A stretch of 16,018 bases of DNA from an uncultured Holdemanella sp. (lineage in GTDB: Bacteria > Bacillota_I > Bacilli_A > Erysipelotrichales > Erysipelotrichaceae): positions 1 to 16,018 of the forward strand of contig NZ_CAKVMR010000049.1 of assembly GCF_934772795.1 (NCBI RefSeq), read 5' to 3'. A program made the translations under genes and the position numbers. Below are positions 1 through 6,108 of this stretch, piece after piece; position 1 is the first letter of the stretch; each line of letters opens with the position of its first letter. Below the pieces are notes generated by a model. It worked only from the letters and a program-made list of their open reading frames with translations, was not told the origin of the DNA and made no database searches.

Positions 1-78
1 TCTAAAACTGAATATTTATGAAATATGAGTGTAATTTTGTCTTGACAAAGGTCACTTCATAACAGTTTTATATATTCT

Positions 79-142
79 ATAAAAGGAACTTGATGGTCAA
101 TTCAAGTTCCTTTTACGTGGCAGTTATTCTTAGCTTTTGCCT
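79..142 (-). ncRNA. Antitoxin-like small RNA, no visible toxin partner (copy 1)
   Basis: On the minus strand a perfect TATAAT (149-154) with a 16-bp spacer to TTGCAT (171-176) predicts a start near 142. The RNA would begin AGGCAAAAG, pass through CUGCCACGU and end in a 13-bp hairpin (81-93 with 102-114) whose last four bases are U. The same order of parts, AGGCAAAAG, then CUGCCACGU, then hairpin, occurs in the antitoxin RNA at 832-899. No toxin frame or toxin terminator is recognisable in 1-80; a partner would have to lie left of the window. The plus-strand repeat ACGTGGCAGTTATTCTT would fit a target toxin whose start reads GTG-GCA-GTT-ATT. Seen: promoter, hairpin, shared motifs. Inferred: function. 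Confidence 0.6.
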
Positions 143-148
143 AATTGA

Positions 149-176
149 ATTATAGCATGCTTTTTAGTGGATGCAA
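149..176 (-). promoter_or_regulatory. Promoter of antitoxin-like RNA copy 1
   Basis: The minus strand has -10 TATAAT and -35 TTGCAT with a 16-bp spacer. The -10 matches consensus fully, the -35 only partly. Confidence 0.55.
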
Positions 177-313
177 TGCTAATCGCTATCACTAGTCCAG
201 TTGGAATATTTAATGTATCTGATGTTAAAACTGAGTTTAAGTCTACAGGCAATTTCTATTTCGAAACTCTTTCAAATGACTCTATAAGTGACCCGATAAA
301 TGATTTGGGATAA
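176..313 (+). CDS. Possible 45-residue ORF or gene remnant
   Basis: An ATG-to-TAA frame encodes 45 residues beginning MLIAITSPVGIFN and ending DPINDLG. It has no convincing Shine-Dalgarno site (only GTGGA close to the ATG), and its start overlaps the minus-strand promoter of the antitoxin-like RNA. The composition is protein-like, but I recognise no family and see no signal peptide or membrane segment. It may be the tail of a decayed gene lying on the chromosome side of the tRNA scar. It could also be chance. Confidence 0.2.
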   Translation: MLIAITSPVGIFNVSDVKTEFKSTGNFYFETLSNDSISDPINDLG

Positions 314-365
314 ATACAATAACTTTGACTGTTTTGTACAAGTCTGAACATGCATAAAATAAAGT

Positions 366-395
366 AAAAAAAAGCACCTGGCAAATGCTAGGTGC
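366..395 (-). terminator. Rho-independent terminator after the tRNA 3' fragment
   Basis: On the minus strand a 9-bp stem (374-382 with 387-395, loop of four bases, one G-T pair) is followed by eight U residues (366-373). It lies 13 bases downstream of the tRNA 3' end at 409-431, where a tRNA terminator would be expected. Confidence 0.8.
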
Positions 396-408
396 AATCT
401 TTGACAAA

Positions 409-431
409 TGGTGGTCTCAGTCGGAATCGAA
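409..431 (-). other. Orphan tRNA 3' end, likely attachment-site scar
   Basis: Read on the minus strand, this segment gives a canonical T-loop TTCGATT (425-431), the 3' strand of the T-stem CCGAC (420-424), a 7-base 3' acceptor strand TGAGACC (413-419), discriminator A (412) and CCA (409-411). The matching 5' T-stem strand GTCGG and the 5' acceptor strand GGTCTCA are absent on the expected side, so this is not a whole tRNA. A 12-bp palindrome AAAAGCGCTTTT (430-441) abuts it. Tyrosine integrases commonly recombine within tRNA 3' ends and leave such a displaced fragment. The attachment-site reading is an inference: no integrase is present in the window. Confidence 0.65.
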
Positions 432-621
432 AAGCGCTTTTGTTTAGAGTGGATTATATTGTTATTTCTGCTTTAAATAAAGGTGCAATAATTCGAGAAA
501 ATGCATAAAATACTATAGCTTTTATCTGTTTTTGAAAATTTTTTGAAGAAATTTTGCGATAAAATAATGATGAACGATATTATATTTTATGGTATTAGTT
601 GATTTATAGAATTATTATTTT

Positions 622-651
622 TGTCCATTTGATTTTATGATAAAATGGACA
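622..651 (+). promoter_or_regulatory. Toxin promoter with embedded inverted repeat
   Basis: An extended -10 element, TGA followed by TAAAAT (638-646), would start transcription near 653. It lies within a perfect 9-bp inverted repeat, TGTCCATTT (622-630) and AAATGGACA (643-651), with a 12-base centre. No good -35 is seen. The repeat could be an operator, but that is only inferred. Confidence 0.45.
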
Positions 652-664
652 TACTATTCTGCAA

Positions 665-689
665 CTCCTCTCTCGGTAACGGGAAGGAG
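665..689 (+). promoter_or_regulatory. 5' UTR hairpin covering the toxin ribosome binding site
   Basis: CTCCT (665-669) pairs with AGGAG (685-689), and TCTC (671-674) pairs with GGGA (681-684), around a six-base loop. The 3' arm contains most of the Shine-Dalgarno sequence AAGGAGGT, so the folded leader should limit translation of the toxin. The same device is known in Fst-type toxin mRNAs. Confidence 0.6.
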
Positions 690-697
690 GTGAGAAC

Positions 698-769
698 GTG
701 TCAGAGTTTTTCTTCAATTTTTTAGTCTCTGTTGGAGCAAGTATGGTTGCCTACTATATTTGCAAATAG
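698..769 (+). CDS. Short type I toxin-like membrane peptide, probably truncated
   Basis: A GTG start 7 bases after AAGGAGGT opens a frame of 23 residues: MSEFFFNFLVSV, then GASMVAYYICK, then TAG. It is almost entirely hydrophobic and should form one membrane helix. Related short hydrophobic toxins of Bacillota, as I remember them, end in a polar tail of the KWLDR type. Here the sequence after the stop reads LDRDD up to a second stop at 785-787, so the TAG at 767-769 sits where a Trp codon (TGG) is expected. This looks like a one-base nonsense mutation, shortening a 29-residue peptide. The mRNA layout (SD-masking hairpin, own terminator, convergent antisense RNA) follows Fst/par type I toxins. 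Toxicity is not shown, and the short form may be inactive. Confidence 0.65.
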   Translation: MSEFFFNFLVSVGASMVAYYICK

Positions 770-804
770 CTTGATAGAGATGATTAGACAACAAAGCATA
801 TAAG

Positions 805-829
805 AGCAGGATGACAACCTGCTTTTTTT
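805..829 (+). terminator. Terminator of the toxin mRNA
   Basis: AGCAGG (805-810) pairs with CCTGCT (818-823) around a seven-base loop and is followed by a run of T to 829. Confidence 0.8.
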
Positions 830-831
830 GT

Positions 832-899
832 AAAAAAAGAAGAACTGAGTGACGAGTTCAGTTCTTCTCACGTGGCAGATTCATCTTCAACTTTTGCCT
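832..899 (-). ncRNA. Antisense antitoxin RNA of the type I locus (copy 2)
   Basis: A minus-strand promoter (906-933) predicts a start near 899 and a transcript of about 68 bases. It ends in an 11-bp hairpin (838-848 with 858-868) followed by seven U (832-838). Its 5' part (870-890) is a near copy, in direct orientation, of the toxin start region 696-717, with three substitutions and one missing base. The RNA can therefore pair with the toxin start codon and the first codons. Convergent RNAs with abutting terminators and direct repeats that mediate pairing are the hallmark of the pAD1 par (Fst) type. Seen: promoter, terminator and repeat. Inferred: antitoxin function. Confidence 0.75.
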
Positions 900-905
900 A
901 TTTAG

Positions 906-933
906 ATTATATCATGAACTTTTTAAAAGTAAA
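906..933 (-). promoter_or_regulatory. Promoter of the antitoxin RNA copy 2
   Basis: The minus strand has -10 TATAAT (906-911), a 16-bp spacer and -35 TTTACT (928-933). The -10 is a perfect match and equals that of copy 1. Confidence 0.7.
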
Positions 934-984
934 CGTCCGAGACTTTGCAAAAGCTAAGTGCGAGGACACGTACTTATTGACTAC
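930..984 (-). ncRNA. Possible third, degenerate antitoxin-like RNA
   Basis: The minus strand has TACAAT (991-996), and the adjacent bases TCATG match the promoter region of copy 2. An ACGT at 968-971 follows directly on a broken hairpin (935-938 with 964-967, and 942-945 with 956-959), as in copies 1 and 2. The AGGCAAAAG start is missing, the spacing is shorter and no good -35 is visible. It may be a decayed copy or chance similarity. Confidence 0.25.
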
Positions 985-1108
985 CTTTAAATTGTATCAT
1001 GTATTTTAGAGCATTAATAGACTATGTTTTTAAATTTATACTTGCTAAAATTTCTATGTAAAGATTCATAAAGAATGAAAAATGAGCTTTGATAACAATG
1101 GTAATAGC

Positions 1109-1123
1109 TATTTCAATGAAATA
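1109..1123. promoter_or_regulatory. Small palindrome upstream of the YiiX-like gene
   Basis: TATTTCA, one base, TGAAATA form a perfect inverted repeat 31 bases before the ATG at 1155. It could be an operator. No clear promoter hexamers could be assigned next to it. Confidence 0.25.
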
Positions 1124-1154
1124 ATGATATTTGTTAGATAGGAGACCACTTTTT

Positions 1155-1826
1155 ATGAAAAAAATTAAAAATTTATTTTTAATCTTGCTTTCTGCTTGTT
1201 TAGTAAACACATGGCCTGTATATGCTGAAGAACAAGAATATGTAAGTGAAGAAGAAAGAGAATTTTACGAATATTTTAACTTAAATAAAAATGATGTTGA
1301 AGAATATTCACAAAATCTATTTGAAGAAGCTCAAAAAGCTCCCATTGTACCAGATAAAATGGATAATGGATTTACAAGAAGTGTTTCAGGAACATGGAGT
1401 TGGAGAGATGGTGTTATTTGTGTTTCTGATTCATATACTTCATTTTTGAATCATGGTCATGCTGGAATTGTTGCAGCAGCTCCTCACTATTATTCTACAA
1501 TAGAAGCAAATCCTAATGTAGGAGTTCAAGCAGTACGAGGTGATTGGCCATCAAGGTTTAAACCGAGAGTCTATCAAGCAGGTGTTATTTCAACATCTGT
1601 TGCACAGGATCAAAAAGCAGCAAAGAAAGCAGCTAGTTTTTTAACAAAGCCATATTCTCTATTAAGTACATTAACTACTACCGATACTTTTTATTGTTCT
1701 CAATTAGTTTATCAAGCTTATAGGTTGGGAGCAGGTGTTTCATTACCACACGGATTGCCAGGAATTATAACTCCTTCTGATCTATTGCATGCAGGCGCGA
1801 CAGAAGTAACGTATAGATATGAATAA
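1155..1826 (+). CDS. Secreted YiiX-like permuted NlpC/P60 hydrolase
   Basis: The product has 223 residues. The ATG at 1155 is chosen over an upstream in-frame start because TAGGAG (1139-1144) lies 10 bases before it and a clean signal peptide follows (KK, hydrophobic core 7-20, VYA cleavage site at 22-24). An acidic stretch comes at 25-50. The domain order matches circularly permuted NlpC/P60 (YiiX/DUF830-type) enzymes: the catalytic His (GHAGIV, His102) comes before the catalytic Cys (YCSQLV, Cys181), and Glu117 is a candidate third residue. Family members act as amidases, peptidases or thioesterases on cell-wall or lipid substrates; the substrate here is unknown. The stop overlaps the start of the following lipoprotein gene by 8 bases, so the two are probably co-translated and work at the cell surface together. 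Confidence 0.8.
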   Translation: MKKIKNLFLILLSACLVNTWPVYAEEQEYVSEEEREFYEYFNLNKNDVEEYSQNLFEEAQKAPIVPDKMDNGFTRSVSGTWSWRDGVICVSDSYTSFLNHGHAGIVAAAPHYYSTIEANPNVGVQAVRGDWPSRFKPRVYQAGVISTSVAQDQKAAKKAASFLTKPYSLLSTLTTTDTFYCSQLVYQAYRLGAGVSLPHGLPGIITPSDLLHAGATEVTYRYE

Positions 1827-2940
1827 TTATAAAAATAGAATAAAAAAATTTTTAACATATATAGTTTGTATAGTAAGTTTAATTAGCTTATATGCTTGCA
1901 ATAATATAAATTCGCTAGATGACAGCGAATTTATTATTATTGATAATAATAATATTTATGGTATCGAGAAAAAAGACAATAAATTTGTAGTTAATAGTTC
2001 GCAAAAACGAGAAAAAGGAGATTTTGAATTATGGTATTATAATAATATTTTTTTTGAAAATAAAGATGCGTATTTTACGAAAACAAGTACAGATAATAAT
2101 TTAAATGTATGGATAGAAAAGATTGATAAATCAAACTTTAATGTGACTAGAAAAAAACATACGTCAATAGATACAAATTGTGCCTTATTAACAGAAGATA
2201 AATATTATATAGTAAATAATTTTATCACTTATTTAAGTATTGATGTATATGATCTGAATTTAAATTTAATAGATACTATTAAATTCGAATATGATAATAA
2301 TTCTAGTTTATATCCAATGGATTTAATAGAAGTTGATGAAAAAATATATATGCTTTGCGGTGTTGTTCCAAATAATTCAGATTTCGGATATACAGAAAAT
2401 TATATTTTTAAATTAAATGATCAATTTGATGTGATAGAAAAATATGATTTACAAGAAAATAATGGTTCATTTTTCTCTTTTGTATATGCGGACGGATATT
2501 TATATTTAACTCATACGACAGAAAATATTAATGAAGAAAGAATGGCTTTAGGAAGTAATGAAATATGCATATTTGATTTAAATAAAAAGATTTTTCTTGA
2601 GGAAGTAAAAATATTAAGTAATACTTACCCTTTTGATATATATTTTGATGAAAACAACAGAAATTTAATTATTGCTAACGGAGAAAACGGTCCAACTTCG
2701 AACCATGTTTGGACAATATATAATATAGATACCAATGAAGAAACAATAATTCCAATCGATTTTTCAGAAATGGGAAACGATGTACCAGCAAGGTCAGCTT
2801 TTCTTGAAATAAAAGCTGATAAATATTATCTTTTATTTCCTAGTTATTTGGTCGAATATGATATTCAAGGTAAAAAATCAAAAACATATAACTTAAAAGA
2901 TTTAGGAATTGAAAATGCTGTATTAATTACTGCTCAATGA
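1819..2940 (+). CDS. Surface lipoprotein, possibly beta-propeller
   Basis: The product has 373 residues. It starts inside the end of the YiiX-like gene with no strong Shine-Dalgarno site, which suggests coupled translation. The N-terminus has Lys/Arg, a hydrophobic stretch (12-25) and a lipobox SLYAC, so Cys27 should be lipid-modified after cleavage. The mature part is hydrophilic and rich in Asn, Asp, Ile and Tyr, with recurring short strands of the type YLYLTHT, HVWTIYNID and YYLLFPSYLVEYD. These resemble blades of a beta-propeller, but I cannot assign a Pfam family. It carries no enzyme motif that I recognise. A strong terminator follows 39 bases after the stop. Its role is likely extracellular binding or partnering with the upstream hydrolase; this is inference from context. 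Confidence 0.75.
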   Translation: MNNYKNRIKKFLTYIVCIVSLISLYACNNINSLDDSEFIIIDNNNIYGIEKKDNKFVVNSSQKREKGDFELWYYNNIFFENKDAYFTKTSTDNNLNVWIEKIDKSNFNVTRKKHTSIDTNCALLTEDKYYIVNNFITYLSIDVYDLNLNLIDTIKFEYDNNSSLYPMDLIEVDEKIYMLCGVVPNNSDFGYTENYIFKLNDQFDVIEKYDLQENNGSFFSFVYADGYLYLTHTTENINEERMALGSNEICIFDLNKKIFLEEVKILSNTYPFDIYFDENNRNLIIANGENGPTSNHVWTIYNIDTNEETIIPIDFSEMGNDVPARSAFLEIKADKYYLLFPSYLVEYDIQGKKSKTYNLKDLGIENAVLITAQ

Positions 2941-2978
2941 ATCAGAGAAATGATAATTATCATACATACAAAAGTAAT

Positions 2979-3014
2979 TTAGATAGAGGTTTTAATAACC
3001 TCTATCTAATTTTT
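2979..3014 (+). terminator. Strong terminator after the lipoprotein gene
   Basis: A 13-bp perfect stem (2979-2991 with 2997-3009) with a five-base loop is followed by TTTTT (3010-3014). It may also stop the opposing minus-strand operon, but the T-run on that side is poor. Confidence 0.85.
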
Positions 3015-3087
3015 ACTCTAGAGTGCTAGTGTAAAAATGTGCTTGAACAAGATCCTTTCACTCACTAAGTGTTTTTTTAATATCTAT

Positions 3088-3570
3088 TTAAAAAACAGAA
3101 TAGAAACTGTTTAAAGTTAGATTGGCTATGAGATATAATGCAAATCCAATATAAAAGTGATATATGTTGTTTTTGCTTAATGTTAAAATTTGATATCCAA
3201 TAAACATACACATAAATAGTAAATCAAAGAATAAGTATACTAAATATTTGAATTCTGGAAATAGGAATAAGAAGTCTATACATATTAACAGAAGCGAGAA
3301 AATGACTCCACCCAGCCATATCAGTAACTTATAATGTTTCGTTCTGAAAAAAATCATTTGTCTTAAACAAATTAAGAAATTTAGAAATTTAAATACTAGA
3401 AAGAATTTAAACAACTTTACAGAAAAGAACATGAATACTAGTAATAATGATTGTGAACAAGTCTTCCAATCCATAAAAAGAGTGGCAGGAAATAAACCTG
3501 TTAAGTATAGTTTTAGTATCAATAGTAAAGATCCATATAGAAGAAAACATTTACTTAACTGTTTCTTCAT
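3088..3570 (-). CDS. Polytopic membrane protein of the minus-strand ABC cluster
   Basis: The product has 160 residues, starting at an ATG that overlaps the end of the ATPase gene by 20 bases, so translation is probably coupled. About five hydrophobic segments are visible, separated by short Lys-rich loops, with a very high content of Phe and Leu. No known motif was found. As the last gene of the operon it could be an extra permease subunit, or an immunity or accessory protein of the transporter. Its small size is unlike the usual 6-TM ABC-2 permeases. No function is assigned. Confidence 0.65.
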   Translation of the reverse strand: MKKQLSKCFLLYGSLLLILKLYLTGLFPATLFMDWKTCSQSLLLVFMFFSVKLFKFFLVFKFLNFLICLRQMIFFRTKHYKLLIWLGGVIFSLLLICIDFLFLFPEFKYLVYLFFDLLFMCMFIGYQILTLSKNNIYHFYIGFALYLIANLTLNSFYSVF

Positions 3571-4168
3571 ATAATTTACCGTTTTTCATTGTAATAAATC
3601 TTGAATATCCTATATCAACAAAATCATGTGAAGCAATTATTACAGTTTTCCCTTTTTCTATAAGATCTTTCATCTTCTTGATAAATACTTCTATTGAATA
3701 ATCATCTAATCCTCTGGTAGGCTCATCAAATATTAATATATCTTGATTTTCCATTATTGCTTGTATAATTCCCATTTTCTGTTTCATACCAACAGAATAG
3801 TTTCTTAATAGCTTTTTATCGTTTAAATTGAGATGGAAATCTTTACATAAATTCTCTAGTTCCTTAATGTTAAGCTTTGAACGTAGATTGCCTAAGAATA
3901 ATAGATTTTCTTTTATGTTTGAAAAATCTGAGAATTCCGGATTTTCAATGAGTGCACCAATATAGTAATTAGAGTCGATTTCTACAGATCCAGAATCGAT
4001 ATCTAATAGACCGCAGATTACTTTCAACAATGTAGACTTTCCACAACCATTCTCGCCTTTAATGTAGATAACATCATTATCGTAAACGGAAAAATCTAAA
4101 TCAATTAAGACTGGATTATCACGAAATGCTTTGTTTATTTTGTTAATTTTTATTATTTCTTTTTTCAT
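3551..4168 (-). CDS. Short ABC transporter ATPase, BcrA/LanF class
   Basis: The product has 205 residues from the ATG at 4168, which has a GAAAGTGAG Shine-Dalgarno-like site; an upstream in-frame start would run into the preceding gene. Walker A is GENGCGKS (38-45), the signature YSVGMKQK (124-131), Walker B ILIFDEP (144-150), and the H-loop His is His181. Where most ABC proteins have the Q-loop Gln, this one reads LIENP with Glu75. An E-loop in place of the Q-loop is known from LanF ATPases of lantibiotic immunity transporters. It should energise the membrane proteins encoded at 4183-5512. At 205 residues it is close to the minimal ATPases of peptide-export or immunity systems. Substrate unknown; a cationic or membrane-active peptide is the best guess. 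Confidence 0.85.
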   Translation of the reverse strand: MKKEIIKINKINKAFRDNPVLIDLDFSVYDNDVIYIKGENGCGKSTLLKVICGLLDIDSGSVEIDSNYYIGALIENPEFSDFSNIKENLLFLGNLRSKLNIKELENLCKDFHLNLNDKKLLRNYSVGMKQKMGIIQAIMENQDILIFDEPTRGLDDYSIEVFIKKMKDLIEKGKTVIIASHDFVDIGYSRFITMKNGKLYEETVK

Positions 4169-4182
4169 AAATAACTCACTTT

Positions 4183-4719
4183 CTAAAACAATTGAAAGAT
4201 TAAATTGCAGATATAATAGTTGTATATGGCCATAATCAAATAGGATATTAAAATACAAATATGAATAGGCGATTCCTTATAGAACCAATAAACCTGAAAT
4301 GAAATCAATGATAAATTCAAGATAACGTAAAATGATACTTGCGCTAAATATAGGTGCATATGTTCTTGAGGTATACCTATTAAATAGGCAAATAATAGGT
4401 ATACCACCACAAAAAATATGAACCAGTTCAGCAATTCAATTTTTAAAATAAATTTGCAGTATTTTGCTTTGTTTATTCGGATTACTGAAAATTTCCTTAA
4501 TCTTTGATAAGTGTAATATCTATATATTAAGAATACATATAGAATATTTGTAAAAACAAGAAATGACATATTTGAGTTAAATAAAAAGCTAACTCCATTG
4601 TTTTCTCCTGAAAGGAATATATATTGATATAGTTCCACTCCCATTACGATACTAGATATCGTGAATAGCAACATGTGAAATTTAGATAATATAAAATTTT
4701 TGAAATATTCTTTAACCAT
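4183..4719 (-). CDS. Permease-like membrane protein (small, about 6 TM)
   Basis: The product has 178 residues. The ATG at 4719 is chosen because AAAGGA precedes it by 11 bases; a GTG nine bases upstream would be only two bases from that site. It overlaps the end of the preceding permease gene by 8 bases. Five to six hydrophobic segments are visible, for example VVYLLFAYLIG. The basic stretch YRYYTYQRLRKFSVIRINKAKY in the middle resembles the cytoplasmic coupling loop of the neighbouring permease. It is probably the second membrane subunit of the ABC transporter. No family motif beyond hydrophobicity is visible. Confidence 0.7.
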   Translation of the reverse strand: MVKEYFKNFILSKFHMLLFTISSIVMGVELYQYIFLSGENNGVSFLFNSNMSFLVFTNILYVFLIYRYYTYQRLRKFSVIRINKAKYCKFILKIELLNWFIFFVVVYLLFAYLIGIPQEHMHLYLAQVSFYVILNLSLISFQVYWFYKESPIHICILISYLIMAIYNYYICNLIFQLF

Positions 4720-5512
4720 TTTGTTCACGATCCTTTAAAACAAATTTTGATAAGATAAACAGTAAAATAGAATAAAATATAAAGCAAAGAATAACGATTA
4801 TAATTGAAAAAATACCTTTGTCTATAGACCATAATCCAATTATTCCAGGACATAATAATGTGAATGAAGAAAAAATATAAAAGATCCATTTTATTTCAAA
4901 AGGAATTATAGATCCGATTATAGAGAATAATATTGTGGATATAACACTATAAATGCTAAGTGATAAAATATATGCATATTTATTTAAGATCAACTGAGAT
5001 AGCAAGAAACAAAAGTAATTTAATAAACTCCAGCCAATTATTTGAAACAGTGTGAATAAACATAAGTCTAACATACCTATATTAGTAAAGTAATTTGCTA
5101 CATATTGTATGTCTTTACCAATTATTGGAAGACACATAAAGTGAATAATTAGAACTGTTATTGCATTGATTACAACAGGATAATACCAAATATCTTTAAT
5201 AGACTGCTTTAGACATTTTTTAAAATAATTTGTATATCCAATTCTAGAAACAATCATCACATCAAAGCGATTGTTTCTATATATACAAGAATTTAAATTA
5301 GTGATTATTGGGATGATAAATAAAAGTATAAATTCAAAAACTATAAACTCTCTACCAGCGTATATTTCGAAAAAGAATGAAAGACCACTAAACTTACCAT
5401 CAGCTAAAAACTGATAATCTTTTTGTTTGAGCAAAATAAATAATATAGAAATTAGGCATAAAGCCAACAAGCTGAATAGCTTTGTGCTAGTTTGTTTTTT
5501 ATTAACATTCAT
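4712..5512 (-). CDS. ABC-2-like permease of the minus-strand cluster
   Basis: The product has 266 residues. The ATG at 5512 lies inside the last codons of the upstream peptide gene (11-base overlap), so the two are likely translationally coupled. A TTG three codons earlier is less likely. About six to seven membrane segments are visible, starting with one at 13-30. After the second segment there is a loop with YRNNRFDVMIVSRIGY that should be cytoplasmic and could contact the ATPase. This layout (early TM pair, basic loop with an Arg-x-Gly or Arg-Lys motif, then a TM bundle) is shared with the plus-strand permease at 6424. It is most likely the main membrane subunit of the LanF-like ATPase encoded downstream. 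Confidence 0.75.
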   Translation of the reverse strand: MNVNKKQTSTKLFSLLALCLISILFILLKQKDYQFLADGKFSGLSFFFEIYAGREFIVFEFILLFIIPIITNLNSCIYRNNRFDVMIVSRIGYTNYFKKCLKQSIKDIWYYPVVINAITVLIIHFMCLPIIGKDIQYVANYFTNIGMLDLCLFTLFQIIGWSLLNYFCFLLSQLILNKYAYILSLSIYSVISTILFSIIGSIIPFEIKWIFYIFSSFTLLCPGIIGLWSIDKGIFSIIIVILCFIFYSILLFILSKFVLKDREQNG

Positions 5513-5675
5513 TTTTATCAAGAATCACACTAAAGTGATTATGTGGCTCTAAATTATTTGATTTTGCTCTTGTTTTAACTGATATGTTTTCTGTAATGCT
5601 GTTTATTATAGTTTTGTTGTATGAATCCAACGTATATTTTGTAAATCCAAATAATTCCATTTCCAATTTTCTCAT
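5502..5675 (-). CDS. 57-residue peptide heading an ABC operon, possible precursor
   Basis: The ATG at 5675 is preceded by a near-perfect AAGGAGGGG; an upstream in-frame ATG at 5723 has no such site, so the 57-residue form beginning MRKLEMELFGFTKY is preferred. It has no signal peptide or membrane segment. It is rich in Asn, Lys, Ser and Thr, and ends in a Cys (DKNEC) which is the only Cys. It is the first gene of a tightly overlapping operon of ABC transporter subunits. That position is typical of precursor peptides of exported peptides, such as RiPPs or pheromones, but no modifying enzyme or processing peptidase lies in the window. I recognise no family. An alternative is a small regulatory or transporter-associated protein. 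Confidence 0.6.
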   Translation of the reverse strand: MRKLEMELFGFTKYTLDSYNKTIINSITENISVKTRAKSNNLEPHNHFSVILDKNEC

Positions 5676-6108
5676 ATAAAATTTCCCCTCCTTATATTGA
5701 TTAAAATTATGAAAATTAAGCATTTAAATTAGTAAATGAGGTTATTTTTTAATAGGTGTTTTATGCTTGAATTTGTACCATGGGTATCACTTCTCCAATC
5801 GCTTAATGACTTATGATTGATATATCTATTCGTTACTTTAACTATAAAGTATTTTAAAATAAATTGCTATTGTTAATTGATACAATCCAATCACAGATTG
5901 TTTCAGGGAATATGATACTGATTTATACCTCGAGAAAGTATCGTTTAAAACATACAAACTTAGTATATTAGATAGAATTATTTACTAGCAAAGTTATATT
6001 ACATATAAAAAATAACAAATGATATGCTTGGATGAAAATGAATAAAAAGCTGTATGAAAACGGTTACAGGTATGATAATATGAAATTAGAAAAGGAGGAC
6101 ATAGTAAT
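5676..6108. promoter_or_regulatory. Divergent intergenic region between two ABC clusters
   Basis: This 433-bp stretch should carry the promoters of both clusters. Seen are a perfect inverted repeat ACTTTA-ACTA-TAAAGT (5835-5850) and an extended -10-like TGATAATAT (6073-6081) 28 bases before the ATG at 6109. A GATAC/GTATC inverted pair flanks CTCGAG near 5914-5942. No promoter with both hexamers at consensus was found in either direction, which fits activator-dependent expression. I see no gene or RNA gene here. Confidence 0.35.

Noticed and set aside
409..490. A complete minus-strand tRNA gene
   Set aside because: The 3' T-stem and acceptor strands have no partners upstream, and no anticodon arm is present; only the 3' end exists.
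1022..1210. Minus-strand 62-residue frame
   Set aside because: It overlaps the YiiX-like gene start and its leader, and has no ribosome binding site.
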